64,000 bases of DNA, taken from assembly GCA_903892355.1 (NCBI GenBank), contig CAITIE010000052.1:269214-333213 (forward strand), in the 5' to 3' direction. The stretch comes from an uncultured Pirellula sp. (GTDB lineage Bacteria; Planctomycetota; Planctomycetia; Pirellulales; Pirellulaceae). This document shows, piece by piece, positions 26,528 to 37,000 of the stretch. The notes beneath the pieces were generated by a model. That model saw only the letters and a program-made list of their open reading frames with translations, was not told where the DNA came from and ran no database searches. The stretch's first letter is position 1, and every line of letters begins with the position of its first letter. The position numbers were made by a program, and so were the translations under genes.

Positions 26528-29378
26528 CCGAGCCAAAAAACAATCGCTCGTAGTCATCCGCCATGCGATCCACCGAATAAGTCGATAACGCCCTCGCTCT
26601 TGCCGAGGCACCGTACCTCGCTCGCTGCTCCGGCGATGAGAGCAATTCCGCGATCGCACTCGCCATAGCATCAGGCGAACGTGGTGGGACGATCAAGCCA
26701 CACTCTCCATGCAGTACCATTTCACCAGCACCCCCGACGTCCGTTGCGATCACAGGCACCCCCACCGACATCGCCTCGAGGATCGCATTGGGACAGCCCG
26801 CCGGCTCAGAGATCATCACAAACAGATCCAAATCGCGTAGGAAAGTATCGATAGCAGTGACGTTGCCCAACCAGCGTACGGGAAGCCCTTGCGATGCAGC
26901 CTTGAGTTCCTCCGCGTACGAACCCCACGGCCCATCCACACCACCCGCAATCCATAACTCCAACTTCGTCAAAATCCCCGGCTCAATCTTTCGGAGCGAT
27001 TGGAATAAATCCTCCACCCGCTTGTGTGGATTCAATCGCGTCGACGTACCAATGCGGAGTAACTCCCTCGGAGCATGCGTCGCCTGCACATCACCCATCG
27101 GAACGCCGTTGGGAATAACGGCAATCGGACAACCCACACCAAACGCTCTCTCGGCGACCGACTGTTCCCCCCTGTACTTCACCACAGCACCCTTCAAACG
27201 TACCCCGTACTCCAGTGTCGATCGGTACGGCAAACCTACAACTCCTGTTGCTAGACACGTCTCCAAGGAAGCCAAATTCATCTCGCCAGGACTCACATCG
27301 AATATCGGTACTCCGATCAATCCATCCGCCAAAAGGAGCTTGTACACAGGAATCGTATTCCAAAAAACGAGGGCCTCCGGAGGGTCACGATCGATTGCAT
27401 CAAGCAATTGTTGCACACCATGTTGAACACCCATCGCGTACTCTCGCCCAGCCTCAGGGCGCGGCACCGGTAACACAGGAATCCCCTTGCTTCGCAACGC
27501 TTGCGTCCCCGGCGTCGGATCCTCGGGATTCTCTTCGAGGACAGCCACTCGCACCCGTCGACCACGTTGATGCAATTCTTCGAGAAGCCGCCTGGCACTT
27601 GATTGCGCCCCACCTACCGAAAAGTTGTTAGTAACCAACCATAACCCATTGGGTTTTGCTCGCGACACCTTGCCTAGCACGCTGCGCACCATGCGGTGGT
27701 AACCTCTGCCCATCGTGTAGGTTTCGAAGGAGCGATGAAGCTCAACCGCTGACTCGCTCTGAGCTTGATCGCGACATCCCAAGATACCGAGCACCGCTGT
27801 TGCAATTGCTCGATCATCGCAATTGGCATCCAATACCTGCATCGCAGGTACCCATGCGGCAATCTCCCGATTTCCACCTACATCGGTTGCAATGACGGGT
27901 AATCCGGAAGCCAAGGACTCCAAATGAGCAAGACTCAACCCTTCAAACTCGCTCACAGAAACCAAAATATCGACCGCAGCAAGGATCTCTTCGACCTTGG
28001 CAATCGATCCCACCCGATGGCATGTTTCCTTCAAGCCTAAAGAATCTATGGTTGCATCGAGTTTACGCGAAGCCTCCAAAGACAACGTATTGTTTGTCGC
28101 TGACTCGCCGGCGAATACCGCATGGACTCGCCGATGGCTGGATGACTTAGCCAATTCCCGCTGCAGGAAAGACACAATCCTTGGGATACGCTCCAACCGC
28201 TTTTGAGGACGTGGGTTCGCTAAGGCCAACAGCACCCAATCGTCGTCTTGGATCCCGTACGTTGCTCGGATGCGATTGCGATGGTTGTCTCGAGCCTCAG
28301 GCTCCAACCGAAATTGCCTACCTGAAATCCCATTCCAGACGGTACGATGCTGGAGACCTGGAAGCGATTGAACCGCTTGACGTTCGACAGCCTTAGCACA
28401 TGAAACTACCAAATCCATTTCCTGTGCATCGGTCTGATGAAACTCTCTCGGCCAACCTTGTTCCATGTTGTGGAGCGTGGTTAGAGTGGGCAACCCCACG
28501 CTCGCAAAGGCAGCGTGTTCTTTTCTCGAGAGCAAGTGAGTGTGAACAGCATCAGGCTGGAATCGTTGAATGAATTTGACACAAGCTTCGACGCGCTGAT
28601 CCCGGTGGTTGCGACCAAAATACTGAACGAAGCATGGAGGGTGTGAGAATGCCTCTCGCCGAGGTGGGTCAATGGCCACCAAAGCAGCATGAACATCTTG
28701 CCGCAACCAATAATGATGCAGGTCCAACGCGATGCGTTCCGCTCCCCCACGTTGCAGGCTGGTGATGACCTGAGCGATTCGCAATCGGTGGTCAATACGC
28801 ACGTCCAACCCATCGATCCGCACCTTTGAAATTCGTTCATCGCCATCAACGCAAAAAGCGTCCCGCAAATAAGCCCTAAAGTCGACGCTCGCGTTGTACC
28901 CCCTAGCAGCATCGATCATGCCGTTTGGAATAAACATGCTGCTCCAAGCAATGGGGTTTAAGGGTACCCAATCACCCGTATCTGTGTCTGTGTCGAAGGG
29001 GCCATTTGATCGTTCCCATGCGTTTGCCGATCCTGAGCTCGGAACCACTCCAAACCGATCGTGCTTGATCGCCCCGAAACCAATCAATCGTTCCCCTTCA
29101 ATCGCCTTGAGAATTGAATGGGGTAGCGGATGAATCGGCCACGCACCAGCCTCGAGCATCCATAGGGACTTTTGCTCGCAACGGGCTAATTCGAGCAAGT
29201 CATCCATCGAGACGGTACCGAACCAGCGCAGTTCGGAATGCGATTGGGACGAGGGATCTCGAACCCAATGAACGGCATCCGATGTCAGACCAAGCCTAGC
29301 CAAGGCCCTCGCGGTGCGAAGGGCCAAAGGAAATGGCGTCTCGGATTGGATCCAAATACCAACCAAGTAGGATGGCAT
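26514..29378 (-). CDS. Multi-domain glycosyltransferase with two family-4 (GT-B) units
   Basis: The 954-residue protein has three parts. Residues ~1-190 look like a diverged GT-A-type fragment. Residues ~195-560 form one GT4 unit, with IAQVITSLQRGGAERIALDL and the E-x7-E segment EFEGLSLAHLESLASGLPV. Residues ~575-954 form a second, with LVTNNFSVGGAQSSARRLLE and EPAGCPNAILEAMSVGVPV. GT4 enzymes use nucleotide sugars to extend glycans. Two units in one chain suggest a polymerising or two-step enzyme for a surface polysaccharide. It starts 17 bases after the FGE-fold gene stop, so both probably share a transcript. Confidence 0.88.
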   Translation of the reverse strand: MPSYLVGIWIQSETPFPLALRTARALARLGLTSDAVHWVRDPSSQSHSELRWFGTVSMDDLLELARCEQKSLWMLEAGAWPIHPLPHSILKAIEGERLIGFGAIKHDRFGVVPSSGSANAWERSNGPFDTDTDTGDWVPLNPIAWSSMFIPNGMIDAARGYNASVDFRAYLRDAFCVDGDERISKVRIDGLDVRIDHRLRIAQVITSLQRGGAERIALDLHHYWLRQDVHAALVAIDPPRREAFSHPPCFVQYFGRNHRDQRVEACVKFIQRFQPDAVHTHLLSRKEHAAFASVGLPTLTTLHNMEQGWPREFHQTDAQEMDLVVSCAKAVERQAVQSLPGLQHRTVWNGISGRQFRLEPEARDNHRNRIRATYGIQDDDWVLLALANPRPQKRLERIPRIVSFLQRELAKSSSHRRVHAVFAGESATNNTLSLEASRKLDATIDSLGLKETCHRVGSIAKVEEILAAVDILVSVSEFEGLSLAHLESLASGLPVIATDVGGNREIAAWVPAMQVLDANCDDRAIATAVLGILGCRDQAQSESAVELHRSFETYTMGRGYHRMVRSVLGKVSRAKPNGLWLVTNNFSVGGAQSSARRLLEELHQRGRRVRVAVLEENPEDPTPGTQALRSKGIPVLPVPRPEAGREYAMGVQHGVQQLLDAIDRDPPEALVFWNTIPVYKLLLADGLIGVPIFDVSPGEMNLASLETCLATGVVGLPYRSTLEYGVRLKGAVVKYRGEQSVAERAFGVGCPIAVIPNGVPMGDVQATHAPRELLRIGTSTRLNPHKRVEDLFQSLRKIEPGILTKLELWIAGGVDGPWGSYAEELKAASQGLPVRWLGNVTAIDTFLRDLDLFVMISEPAGCPNAILEAMSVGVPVIATDVGGAGEMVLHGECGLIVPPRSPDAMASAIAELLSSPEQRARYGASARARALSTYSVDRMADDYERLFFGSVTRR

Positions 29379-29395
29379 GCTTTACTCGGCGATCA

Positions 29396-31147
29396 TCAGT
29401 AGGCAGATGGGAAACGACTTCCCCCGAACAACGAACCCGAGCCTTGACTGCTTCGAGAGTCGTCATGATCGGAAGCATTGCCAGATTGCGAGTCTCTCGA
29501 AAACGGATCGTGCGCCGGAGGCTGGTTCGGAAAAATCGATCCATCGTCATCGCGCCAATCATCGCCATCGGGAGGTGTGATTCCTAGAATGGTTACCTTC
29601 GTAGGTTTCCCACCCAGGAATACGCGCTGACGGTCCATGTTCTCGACTTCGAACTGATACTGATCAACGCGTCCGTCGATTTCATACTGAATCCGAACAA
29701 TCGAACCAGGCTTCATCCCGGTCGTATCGAACCAGAATCCCTGCGGGAATGGCTGGCACCTTGGATCCAGCCATTCACCCATCGCCCCGATGGCGGCACC
29801 CGTGGCGAATGCCGAACCCGATCCTCGAGCCAGTGGTCTTTGGGTGCCCACTGGCGAGGTATCCGAACTAGAGGAAGCTGCACGTGACGCGTTTTTCCGC
29901 AGCATCGAAATCAAGTAGAATACTCCGATGCCAGGAACGGCAGGGACCGCAAAACAACAGAGCAGCCCTAACGCGTCGCCGATGAACGACGTTTTCGGCC
30001 TCTCTGTTTGGTAACTCGTTGGTGCCATCGAACCACCGACCTCCCCGTCCAATGGAGCTTGCGAACGGCTTGTTTCTTGCTGGACTGAGGGCTCCGCGAT
30101 GGTATTGGCCACCGCATCGAACTCATTCGCATCGAGTTCCGCGACATCCGGCTGATTTCCTGGACGCATCACCACGACCCGAAAGCCGATATCCGCATTT
30201 CGGCTTTTGGGGTCACTTCGAAATCGGGCTGCAGACCGAGCTCGACGTCGATCTCGATTCCATGAACCACCTCTCAAAACATTCCGCAGCTTTTCACCAG
30301 CATCGGGCTTTGTGGCAACCGGATCGGTTTGGCTGGTCGCTGGATATCTCCCAAAGATATCCAAGCACCATTCCGAAACGTTGCCACACATGTCGAAAAT
30401 ACCTAGTGAATTCGGCTTCTTTCCCCCAACCGCTTGCGCCCCCAACGCATTGACTTTAGTCCATGCGATCTCATCAATATGCTCGTCCGTATCGCCTGCG
30501 TAAGTACGTTCCTGACTGCCCGCTCGACATGCGAACTCCCATTGCGATTCGGTAGGAAGCTGGACCTTCATTTTGGATTTGCTCGAAAGCCATTTGCAGA
30601 ATGCTTGAGCATCCTCCAAGGTGATGATCGTTACAGGATGGCTTGTCGAGCTCGGATATCCGGGATTCCTCCAATCGAACTCCGGGCTTTGCACGAGATC
30701 TTGACCGTTCCAGCCAAAGCCACCCGAGGTACCCCGTTCAGCTTCCGTTTTGTAACGGGTCTGATTCACAAACGATTGGAATTGCTCGATCGTGATCGGG
30801 TACTTGCCAATGTAAAACCCCTTGCTGATGGTGACTCGATGCTGGATCTCGTCAGGCTCTCGGCCCAACTCCGTTTCCGGAGATCCTTGTAAAAATGTCC
30901 CCGGGGCCACCCAGACCAATTCAACGTTGATGTTGGGTTCGAGCGAAACCAGCATCGTGGCAGACTCGGTTTGCGCGACAGCCGACCCGGTTTGCGCGAC
31001 GACAGTCGATGGCACAACAACTGCGAAATGCCACACGGCAAAGAAAATCATTGCCAGGCGACTAATCCAACTCTCGGATGAAATATCGCTAGCCGCGATC
31101 ATCTCAGAAACGCCCTGCAAGTCCAACTCAGGTTTAATCGCTCGCAT
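29396..31147 (-). CDS. Formylglycine-generating-enzyme-fold (SUMF1) protein with C-terminal membrane segment
   Basis: Residues ~75-335 form an FGE/SUMF1 domain: VWVAPGTFLQGSPETELGRE, FYIGKYPITIEQFQSFV, LPTESQWEFACRAG, IFDMCGNVSEWCLD and NVLRGGSWNRDRRRARSAAR. True sulfatase-activating enzymes have catalytic Cys after the RGGS segment; here RGGSWNRDRRRARSA lacks them, so it is probably not a sulfatase activator. An N-terminal hydrophobic signal ends ...STVVAQT, and a second segment (ALGLLCCFAVPAVPGIGVFY, ~395) anchors a C-terminal domain (~465-583) with a beta-rich core and Asp/Pro-rich tail. A 21-base duplication encodes repeated QTESA/QTGSA residues. Confidence 0.85.
   Translation of the reverse strand: MRAIKPELDLQGVSEMIAASDISSESWISRLAMIFFAVWHFAVVVPSTVVAQTGSAVAQTESATMLVSLEPNINVELVWVAPGTFLQGSPETELGREPDEIQHRVTISKGFYIGKYPITIEQFQSFVNQTRYKTEAERGTSGGFGWNGQDLVQSPEFDWRNPGYPSSTSHPVTIITLEDAQAFCKWLSSKSKMKVQLPTESQWEFACRAGSQERTYAGDTDEHIDEIAWTKVNALGAQAVGGKKPNSLGIFDMCGNVSEWCLDIFGRYPATSQTDPVATKPDAGEKLRNVLRGGSWNRDRRRARSAARFRSDPKSRNADIGFRVVVMRPGNQPDVAELDANEFDAVANTIAEPSVQQETSRSQAPLDGEVGGSMAPTSYQTERPKTSFIGDALGLLCCFAVPAVPGIGVFYLISMLRKNASRAASSSSDTSPVGTQRPLARGSGSAFATGAAIGAMGEWLDPRCQPFPQGFWFDTTGMKPGSIVRIQYEIDGRVDQYQFEVENMDRQRVFLGGKPTKVTILGITPPDGDDWRDDDGSIFPNQPPAHDPFSRDSQSGNASDHDDSRSSQGSGSLFGGSRFPSAY
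30963..31004. repeat. 21-bp in-frame duplication in the FGE-fold gene
   Basis: GACTCGGTTTGCGCGACAGC begins at 30963 and a near copy begins at 30984. On the minus strand they encode adjacent AQTGSAV and AQTESAT segments just after the signal peptide, so the reading frame is kept. Confidence 0.7.
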
Positions 31148-31265
31148 TGGAACCTAACCCTCGCATTGAAACCCAACGATGTGCTGATGATTCGGACAAA
31201 ATGGATTCGAACAGAAGGGACTCGATCCCCGTCAGGAATCGAGACAGTGCGTATCACCGTCTCAA

Positions 31266-31297
31266 CAAAAAAAGCCCCTGTCTCTTCGACAGGGGCT
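31266..31297 (-). terminator. Rho-independent terminator of the NRDE gene
   Basis: AGCCCCTGTC (31273-31282) pairs exactly with GACAGGGGCT (31288-31297) around TCTTC. On the minus strand the stem is followed by seven T (complement of 31267-31273). It lies about 107 bases beyond the NRDE stop and separates that gene from the FGE-fold gene. Confidence 0.9.
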
Positions 31298-31366
31298 CTA
31301 GGATATCAAATTCCTGAGGTAAAACGTACGATCAGCTGGTGACAACCGATTGGATCCGCTTTTGCT

Positions 31367-31408
31367 CAGTAAGGACGAATCAGTGAGTACGAATCGGTGA
31401 GTACTAAT
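31367..31408. repeat. 14-bp tandem repeat (3 copies) overlapping the NRDE stop codon
   Basis: CAGTAAGGACGAAT (31367), CAGTGAGTACGAAT (31381) and CGGTGAGTACTAAT (31395) are successive 14-base units. The last unit includes the minus-strand stop of the NRDE gene (31404-31406), so the array starts at the stop codon and extends into the 3' region toward the terminator. Confidence 0.85.
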
Positions 31409-32183
31409 CGACCAGCGCCACTCGGTTTTTGGCTTCGCGGAGCCCGCGGCTGAGGATGTCTCGCAACAGAGGCGAGTAATCCTCGTACCGAGCTTCATCC
31501 GCTGGCCCGTCCGAGTGCTGATAGATCGCATCGCGGGGTTTGGCCCCCAAAGCGATCAACGTGCTCGAAACCGTTCCGTAATCCGCGCCTCGGACGACCA
31601 TGCTGGCCCGAGCCATCGGATTCGGAGATCTCGCGAAAACTTTGCTGGCAACCGCCAGGAACTTTACTGGAGAATCCAACGTCTGAAGGGTCAGCAGGCG
31701 ATTCGCCAACTGAACGCGTTCGTCGCGTGGATCATTCAAATTCCTTGCGCCGATGATGTTCAACCCAGGATTGAGTTCAATCACCTCGTTTTCGGTTTCA
31801 TGGTGGAGTGCATACGCGTTGTCGCGGTCCGCGATCACCAAATTGCAAGCCTCAAACTGGTACTTATTAAACTCTTCATTGGCCCTGTCGACCGCATGGC
31901 GACTCGACACAGCCTTTAACAGCTCTTTGACCAGCAATCCACGCGAACGATTAGAGCCCAGTGGCTCGAGCGTCCGTCGATTGCAGATACCGACAAACAC
32001 CCCGTGTTGGTTTACCCCTAACCATGTTCCGCCGCTTCGTTGATCGACTGGGCAGAGGATTCGGGGCTTACCAGACTGAATGCTCGGGGACGTACTACGA
32101 CGGTCGAAAAACTCCTCTCGATTAGCAGCGACTAGAATCGGACTTTCAGGAACCACGCGATATTGAATGGCCAGTAAGCACAT
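31404..32183 (-). CDS. NRDE (TANGO2-like) family protein
   Basis: The protein begins MCLLAIQYR and has VAANREEFFDRRSTSP, the N-R-D-E type signature of the family, followed by SGGTWLGVNQHGVFVGICN. This family includes human TANGO2 and bacterial HtpA-like proteins that handle haem; an N-terminal nucleophile-like Cys2 is conserved here. The 259-residue length is normal. It is a single gene with its own terminator. The biochemical role in bacteria is unsettled. Its last codons belong to a 14-bp array. Confidence 0.85.
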   Translation of the reverse strand: MCLLAIQYRVVPESPILVAANREEFFDRRSTSPSIQSGKPRILCPVDQRSGGTWLGVNQHGVFVGICNRRTLEPLGSNRSRGLLVKELLKAVSSRHAVDRANEEFNKYQFEACNLVIADRDNAYALHHETENEVIELNPGLNIIGARNLNDPRDERVQLANRLLTLQTLDSPVKFLAVASKVFARSPNPMARASMVVRGADYGTVSSTLIALGAKPRDAIYQHSDGPADEARYEDYSPLLRDILSRGLREAKNRVALVD

Positions 32184-32526
32184 CGCAACATCAGCACTTT
32201 CTATGGCTGGAGTGGGGGGAACGAGCCACGGCGCAATGGCACCCTATCACACTTACAACGTGAGATATTGCGGCCCGCAACTGCCCTAAAAATCTAACGA
32301 TCCCCTATGGTCGTAGTCACCCCCCAAATCGGAGAAATGGTCAAAATTGTTGAAATCTTGTTGAAAACATTAGACCCCCTAATTAGCAACTCTTTCCCTT
32401 CGTTACCTAAGTTGCCGTACCGGTTCAACTTAGCGATGCTATACTCCGTAATCCCCACCGATGAGTAGGGGTTAACCGACATCGGTTCCTTTTTCAACCC
32501 TACTGGATTTTGAACCCCACCGATTT
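32184..32526. other. Intergenic region between divergent NRDE and fabH genes
   Basis: No gene is seen in these 343 bases, which must hold two promoters. The AT-richer centre contains TATACT at 32440-32445, a possible -10 element for fabH, but no well-spaced -35 could be assigned. Confidence 0.35.
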
Positions 32527-33642
32527 ATGGCCAACGTGAGCAACCGGCCTTTGGCACCGAAGATTTGCCTTTGCCCAAGCGGTCGTAGCCGCGTGGGAGC
32601 CGCGATCCCTTTTTCGATCGTCAGCACCGGTTCCTACGTCCCAGAACGGGTTGTCACCAACGAAGATCTTGCCCTTTTGGGTTGCGATAGCGAATGGATC
32701 TTTCAACGCACTGGCATCAAAGAGCGGCGTTGGGCACGCGAGGATCAAGCGGCCAGCGATCTGGCGTACGAAGCCGCCATCCGTTGCTTGCACAGTGCGG
32801 GTGTATCCGGAGACGACGTCGATTTGATCTTGGTAGCCACCATTACCCAAGACTTCATGACCCCATCCACTGCGTGCATCCTTCAGAAGAAACTCGGTAG
32901 CATCGCTCCGGCTATGGATGTCAATGCCGCCTGCTCGGGATTCATGTACGCGCTGGTCACCGGCGCTCAGTTTGTCAGAAGTGGCATGGCAAGGAATGTT
33001 CTCATCGTCGGCAGCGAGGTGATGAGCAGGACCGTCAATCCAAAGGACTACAAAACGTATCCCCTTTTCGGTGACGGAGCGGGTGCAGTCTTACTTCAAA
33101 GCAGCACCTGCGAGGAAGAACCGGTTGCGATCACCTCCTCCATCGGTTCCGGAAACCCAAAGGCTGAGAAGGGGGTAATGGGTCCTGGAATCCTCGGCTT
33201 CACACTCGGCTCCGAAGGTTCCCCGGAATCGCTATGTGTCCCTGGGGGTGGATCTCGCGAACCGCTAACCCGCGAACGGCTCGATCACGGCAGACAGTAT
33301 ATGCAAATGGATGGCCGATCGGTATTCAAGTGGGCGGTCCGCTGTGTTGCGGAGAGTTGCCGCGATGTGCTGGCAGCCACCGGCTACTCGATCGAGGATG
33401 TCGACTTGTTTTTACTGCATCAGGCCAACGTCCGAATCATCGACGCAGCCTTGAGCGATTTCGGCATTGCCCCCGACCGTGTGCTGGTCAATCTGGATCG
33501 TTTTGGAAATACCTCGGCAGCCAGCATCCCACTGGTACTCGATGAAGCCAACCGAGCGGGGCGACTCCAACGAGGAGATCTGGTCATGATGTGCGGCTTT
33601 GGCGCGGGGCTAACTTGGGGAACAGCTCTCGTCCGATGGTAG
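32527..33642 (+). CDS. fabH: 3-oxoacyl-ACP synthase III (FabH)
   Basis: FabH condenses acetyl-CoA or another short acyl-CoA with malonyl-ACP to start fatty acid synthesis. The thiolase-fold triad is complete: Cys136 in VNAACSGF, His298 in LLHQANVRI and Asn328 in RFGNTSAAS. FGDGAGAVLL and the end GFGAGLTWGTALVRW are typical. At 371 residues it is about 40 longer than E. coli FabH: a ~27-residue N-terminal extension and an inserted loop about 205-250 account for this. GTG 32593 (before AAIPFSIVSTGSYVPE) is an alternative start that would remove the extension. It stands alone, away from other fab genes. Confidence 0.95.
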   Translation: MANVSNRPLAPKICLCPSGRSRVGAAIPFSIVSTGSYVPERVVTNEDLALLGCDSEWIFQRTGIKERRWAREDQAASDLAYEAAIRCLHSAGVSGDDVDLILVATITQDFMTPSTACILQKKLGSIAPAMDVNAACSGFMYALVTGAQFVRSGMARNVLIVGSEVMSRTVNPKDYKTYPLFGDGAGAVLLQSSTCEEEPVAITSSIGSGNPKAEKGVMGPGILGFTLGSEGSPESLCVPGGGSREPLTRERLDHGRQYMQMDGRSVFKWAVRCVAESCRDVLAATGYSIEDVDLFLLHQANVRIIDAALSDFGIAPDRVLVNLDRFGNTSAASIPLVLDEANRAGRLQRGDLVMMCGFGAGLTWGTALVRW

Positions 33643-34068
33643 TTCATCGGACAGCTATGTGTTTCTATCGGCAACGATCACCGAGGACGAGAAGTAACGT
33701 AACCACGAGCAACCGAGCCAACCGAGTCCTTCGGTGCATCGACTTGTTCTGGCTGCTCTCCGTACTCGTACTCAGTCCGACAGGACGGTACTCGTACTCA
33801 GTCCGACAGGACGGTACTCGTACTCGGTTCGGATCGTTGAACTGTACCACTGCGTCCTGGTCAACGCGCTGGTTGGTGATGGATTTTCGAGATGGAAGGT
33901 GAATCAAAGGCCGAGGAGACACAACGCGTTGCAGCGTGCCGTTTCGCTGTGGCGAACAATCGTAATGCCGCGATCGACGACGAGCCATCGAGTACGAGTA
34001 CCGTACGCTTGCGCGCCCTGAGTACGAGTGCGATGGGATCCTGTTCCGCGATGGCCAGAGCTATCGCA
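33643..34068. other. Convergent intergenic region rich in direct and inverted repeats
   Basis: Between the fabH stop and the minus-strand stop at 34069 there is no credible gene. The stretch holds a 26-bp array at 33757-33834. Inverted relatives of its core follow near 33989-34030: GTACTCGTACTCAG in the array, and CGAGTACGAGTACC and CTGAGTACGAGTGC further on. Transcripts from either side could form long hairpins here. Confidence 0.55.
33757..33834. repeat. 26-bp tandem repeat (3 copies) downstream of fabH
   Basis: The unit GGACGGTACTCGTACTCAGT plus CCGACA is exact at 33783-33808, near-exact at 33757-33782 and diverged at 33809-33834. The core GTACTCGTACTC is itself an internal six-base double (GTACTC twice). 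Confidence 0.88.
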
Positions 34069-37000
34069 TTACTCGGGCAAGGTCGTTGGTTCGCTTCGTA
34101 TGGGAACTTGAGGATCATGACTTTGAGTGGCTGCTTTGTGTTCGCCAGCACGCCAAAAACTTCCCTGGTTCATCGCCATCCACCATGCTTGCAACCAACC
34201 CAGGAGCGAGTTCGCCAACCACAACGCCCAAGCTAGCATCAACAGACGGTAGTACCAAACCGAAATCGAGAATATCCAAGGCCTCGGTATCACCGCATCG
34301 GAACTGGGTGAGAACCAGAGAAGCTCTCCTCGGAACGAGCCGTTCCCCGTGATGTACATCTCGGGGCTCCCAAGTAGCCGTGAACCGACGACAGTTAAAA
34401 GCACACCCACGGCTGCAACGGTCATCAGGATTAACAATACTTGCAAAGTACGATGCCCGAGTTTAGACATGCCTCCCAATGCGACATCGCTGCGCCATCG
34501 AATTGCGAACAACCATCCCACAACAAGCAACCCTGCTAACGCATGAACTTGGGTCAGCCCGATTCCCAACAGAATCCATTCGTAGGTCTTCAACGGTGTT
34601 TTAGGTGTTTGCCCCAAAAGCACTGCAGCCAGTATCGCGACGGCAAGGATCGTCCAAAAGCGTATCGCGGGACCGCGTGTAGGCCCATCGACCCAAAGGA
34701 TCCATCGGGACTCTGGAACACTCATCTTCATTCGAAGATTCGAAACATCCTCGGGTAACTCGACATAAGGCGTCCGAACGAGAGAAGTCATCGGTTCATC
34801 GGACGTCCATTGAACAGTGATGGTTTGCAATCCGGGCTGCAATGGGATCAAACACTCCGCTCCCTGTCGCCTTATTGGGATAGGCCGCCGATCGACTTCC
34901 AACAATGTCACTGTAGCCGACTCCGGGATCTTGAGCGGGAAATCCCCGCCGAGACTCGATTCGACTTTCACTTCCAAACCGCTGGTTCGCTGCCGACTAC
35001 CCAAGGCTAAACTCTCGGTCACCTCCTTGATGGTTAGCAGTTTCCCAACTACGGCAACCGGCTTCCGAAACGTCAATCGGACTTGTTCGCCGGGCCAAGG
35101 ATTCCAAACGGGGATCAATTCCTGCCGACTCGACTCGTAAATAGGTTGCAATCCGTCAAAACCGAGGTTCCAAACCGGCGATGGATTCACCGACCAACGC
35201 TCGACCATCACATTCGAAGTCTTGCTTTGCAACAGCAACTCCGATCCAAAACCGAGTTCGCTATCCCATTCAAAGGCAGTTGCCTCCGCATTCAAATTGA
35301 CCTCGATATTTCCATCGCTTTGCGCGATGTTCGAGGTTAATACTCGCTCTCCACTAACGAGTGGTACCTGGACAGAGATCGCTTTTCCCACCGATGATAA
35401 ACGGCGTACCGTGGTGTGGATTTTCCAAACCAAACCGATTTCAAATGCCCTATCGACTTGAACCACCGACCGAAAATTCTTCTGATCGTAACTGGCTTCC
35501 CCCTCTTCCTTTTGCTCCTTGCGAACAAAGAACATTTGGCTCTCAGGCTTTCCTTCCTCCCCCAATCCGGTCACATTCCAATCGGGCGCATCGACTTCGA
35601 GGTTCCGGGGTGGCAATTCAAAGGCCCAAACCCATTCGGTACTCTCACCGAGCAACCCCCGTATCTTTAACGCATGCACCCCCTTGGGAACCCAAATCCA
35701 CAGATACCCATCGTCGCGTCGACATACGGTTGCATCCTTCCCATCCAATTGTATTTGGATTGGGACCCAAGTCGGCATTTTCCCTGGCACAGGCACCGCG
35801 CTGTCCACCACGGCGTGAACTTCCCCATTTACCTCCATCTCGCCATCGCGGATCGTGAGCTTGAGTTCGGGAATTTCGGCTGCCTTTGGAAAAGCTTCCC
35901 CGGGTTGTAACAATCGTTCCCGAAGCTGTGTCAGAATTTCAGGATCTGGGATCTGAGCGTTGGCTGCGCCACCATGCAACAACGTGGCAAGAAATACCAA
36001 AAGCGATGCTATGGATGCTTTTCCATTTACCGATGCACGTTTTGTTCCCGATATCCACAGCGTCGGTTTCCATCCGGTCCCGCCTCGCAACAGGATCGCC
36101 AACAACGCCCAAAGGAACACCAACCGAATCGCGGTCATCAGACGATGCATGTTGCATGAGACGAGGACCGGACGAATGGTTTGATCTTCCTTTACCGGTC
36201 CATCCCAGTCGCAGATCACTTGGTTGCCATACCAATTTGGCTTGGCAATCCCCGTTTGAATACTCGTTCCAGGCGAGAAAGCCATATTCGCAATCTGGCT
36301 TTGCTGCTGAATCATCTGCCCACCAGCCTTGTCCCCTCTCCCCGCGAGCGACTCCGTGACGGTTTTGCTCAATCGTCCATCAACAGACTGCCGGTAATCG
36401 GATACCTCATCTCCATTACGATAATAAGCGGTGCTGTCCTCCATTTCCAGCACCACCCTATCGGCCACGTCGGCACTCACGTTGTGGGTCGCTTGCAACC
36501 ATTCAAACATCGTGCGCGATTCGTAGGGAACACCGATCGGTTCCAATTGAGGGTAGATCGCGTTTTGGACCTGAATCGCAGCGAATGGGATCAGATTTAA
36601 CAGCAGTACAACGACGGCAATCCCGCGCCACACCTGCAACCAACGCGGATGCTTTCCCTCGCGAATCACGCGTAGAATTGCAACTGGGATCAAGAGAAAG
36701 AACCACGTTAATCGAGGAGAACCCATCTCATGATACGACAGCCCGAACGCAACCAAAGCGACGATCGCTGGGACTATACCCCACAGCCGGAATACTGCGA
36801 TTGTGAAGACCAAGAGCAAGAACAAATCGAGCAATGTCCAAGACGTCAACCAGTCGCCTCGCACCGAATCCGGACCAAACAATGCCAACACTCTCCAGCC
36901 GGGTGGCAAGTAGATTCGCATCGCGAGCGAGTCGACATCGGTTTTCCATCCGGTCGCTGCCAATGAGTTCAAACCTGGCGCTCTGCCAATCGCTTCCACG

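Noticed and set aside
29396..31147. Sulfatase-activating enzyme
   Set aside because: The fold matches but the catalytic Cys residues after RGGS are missing.
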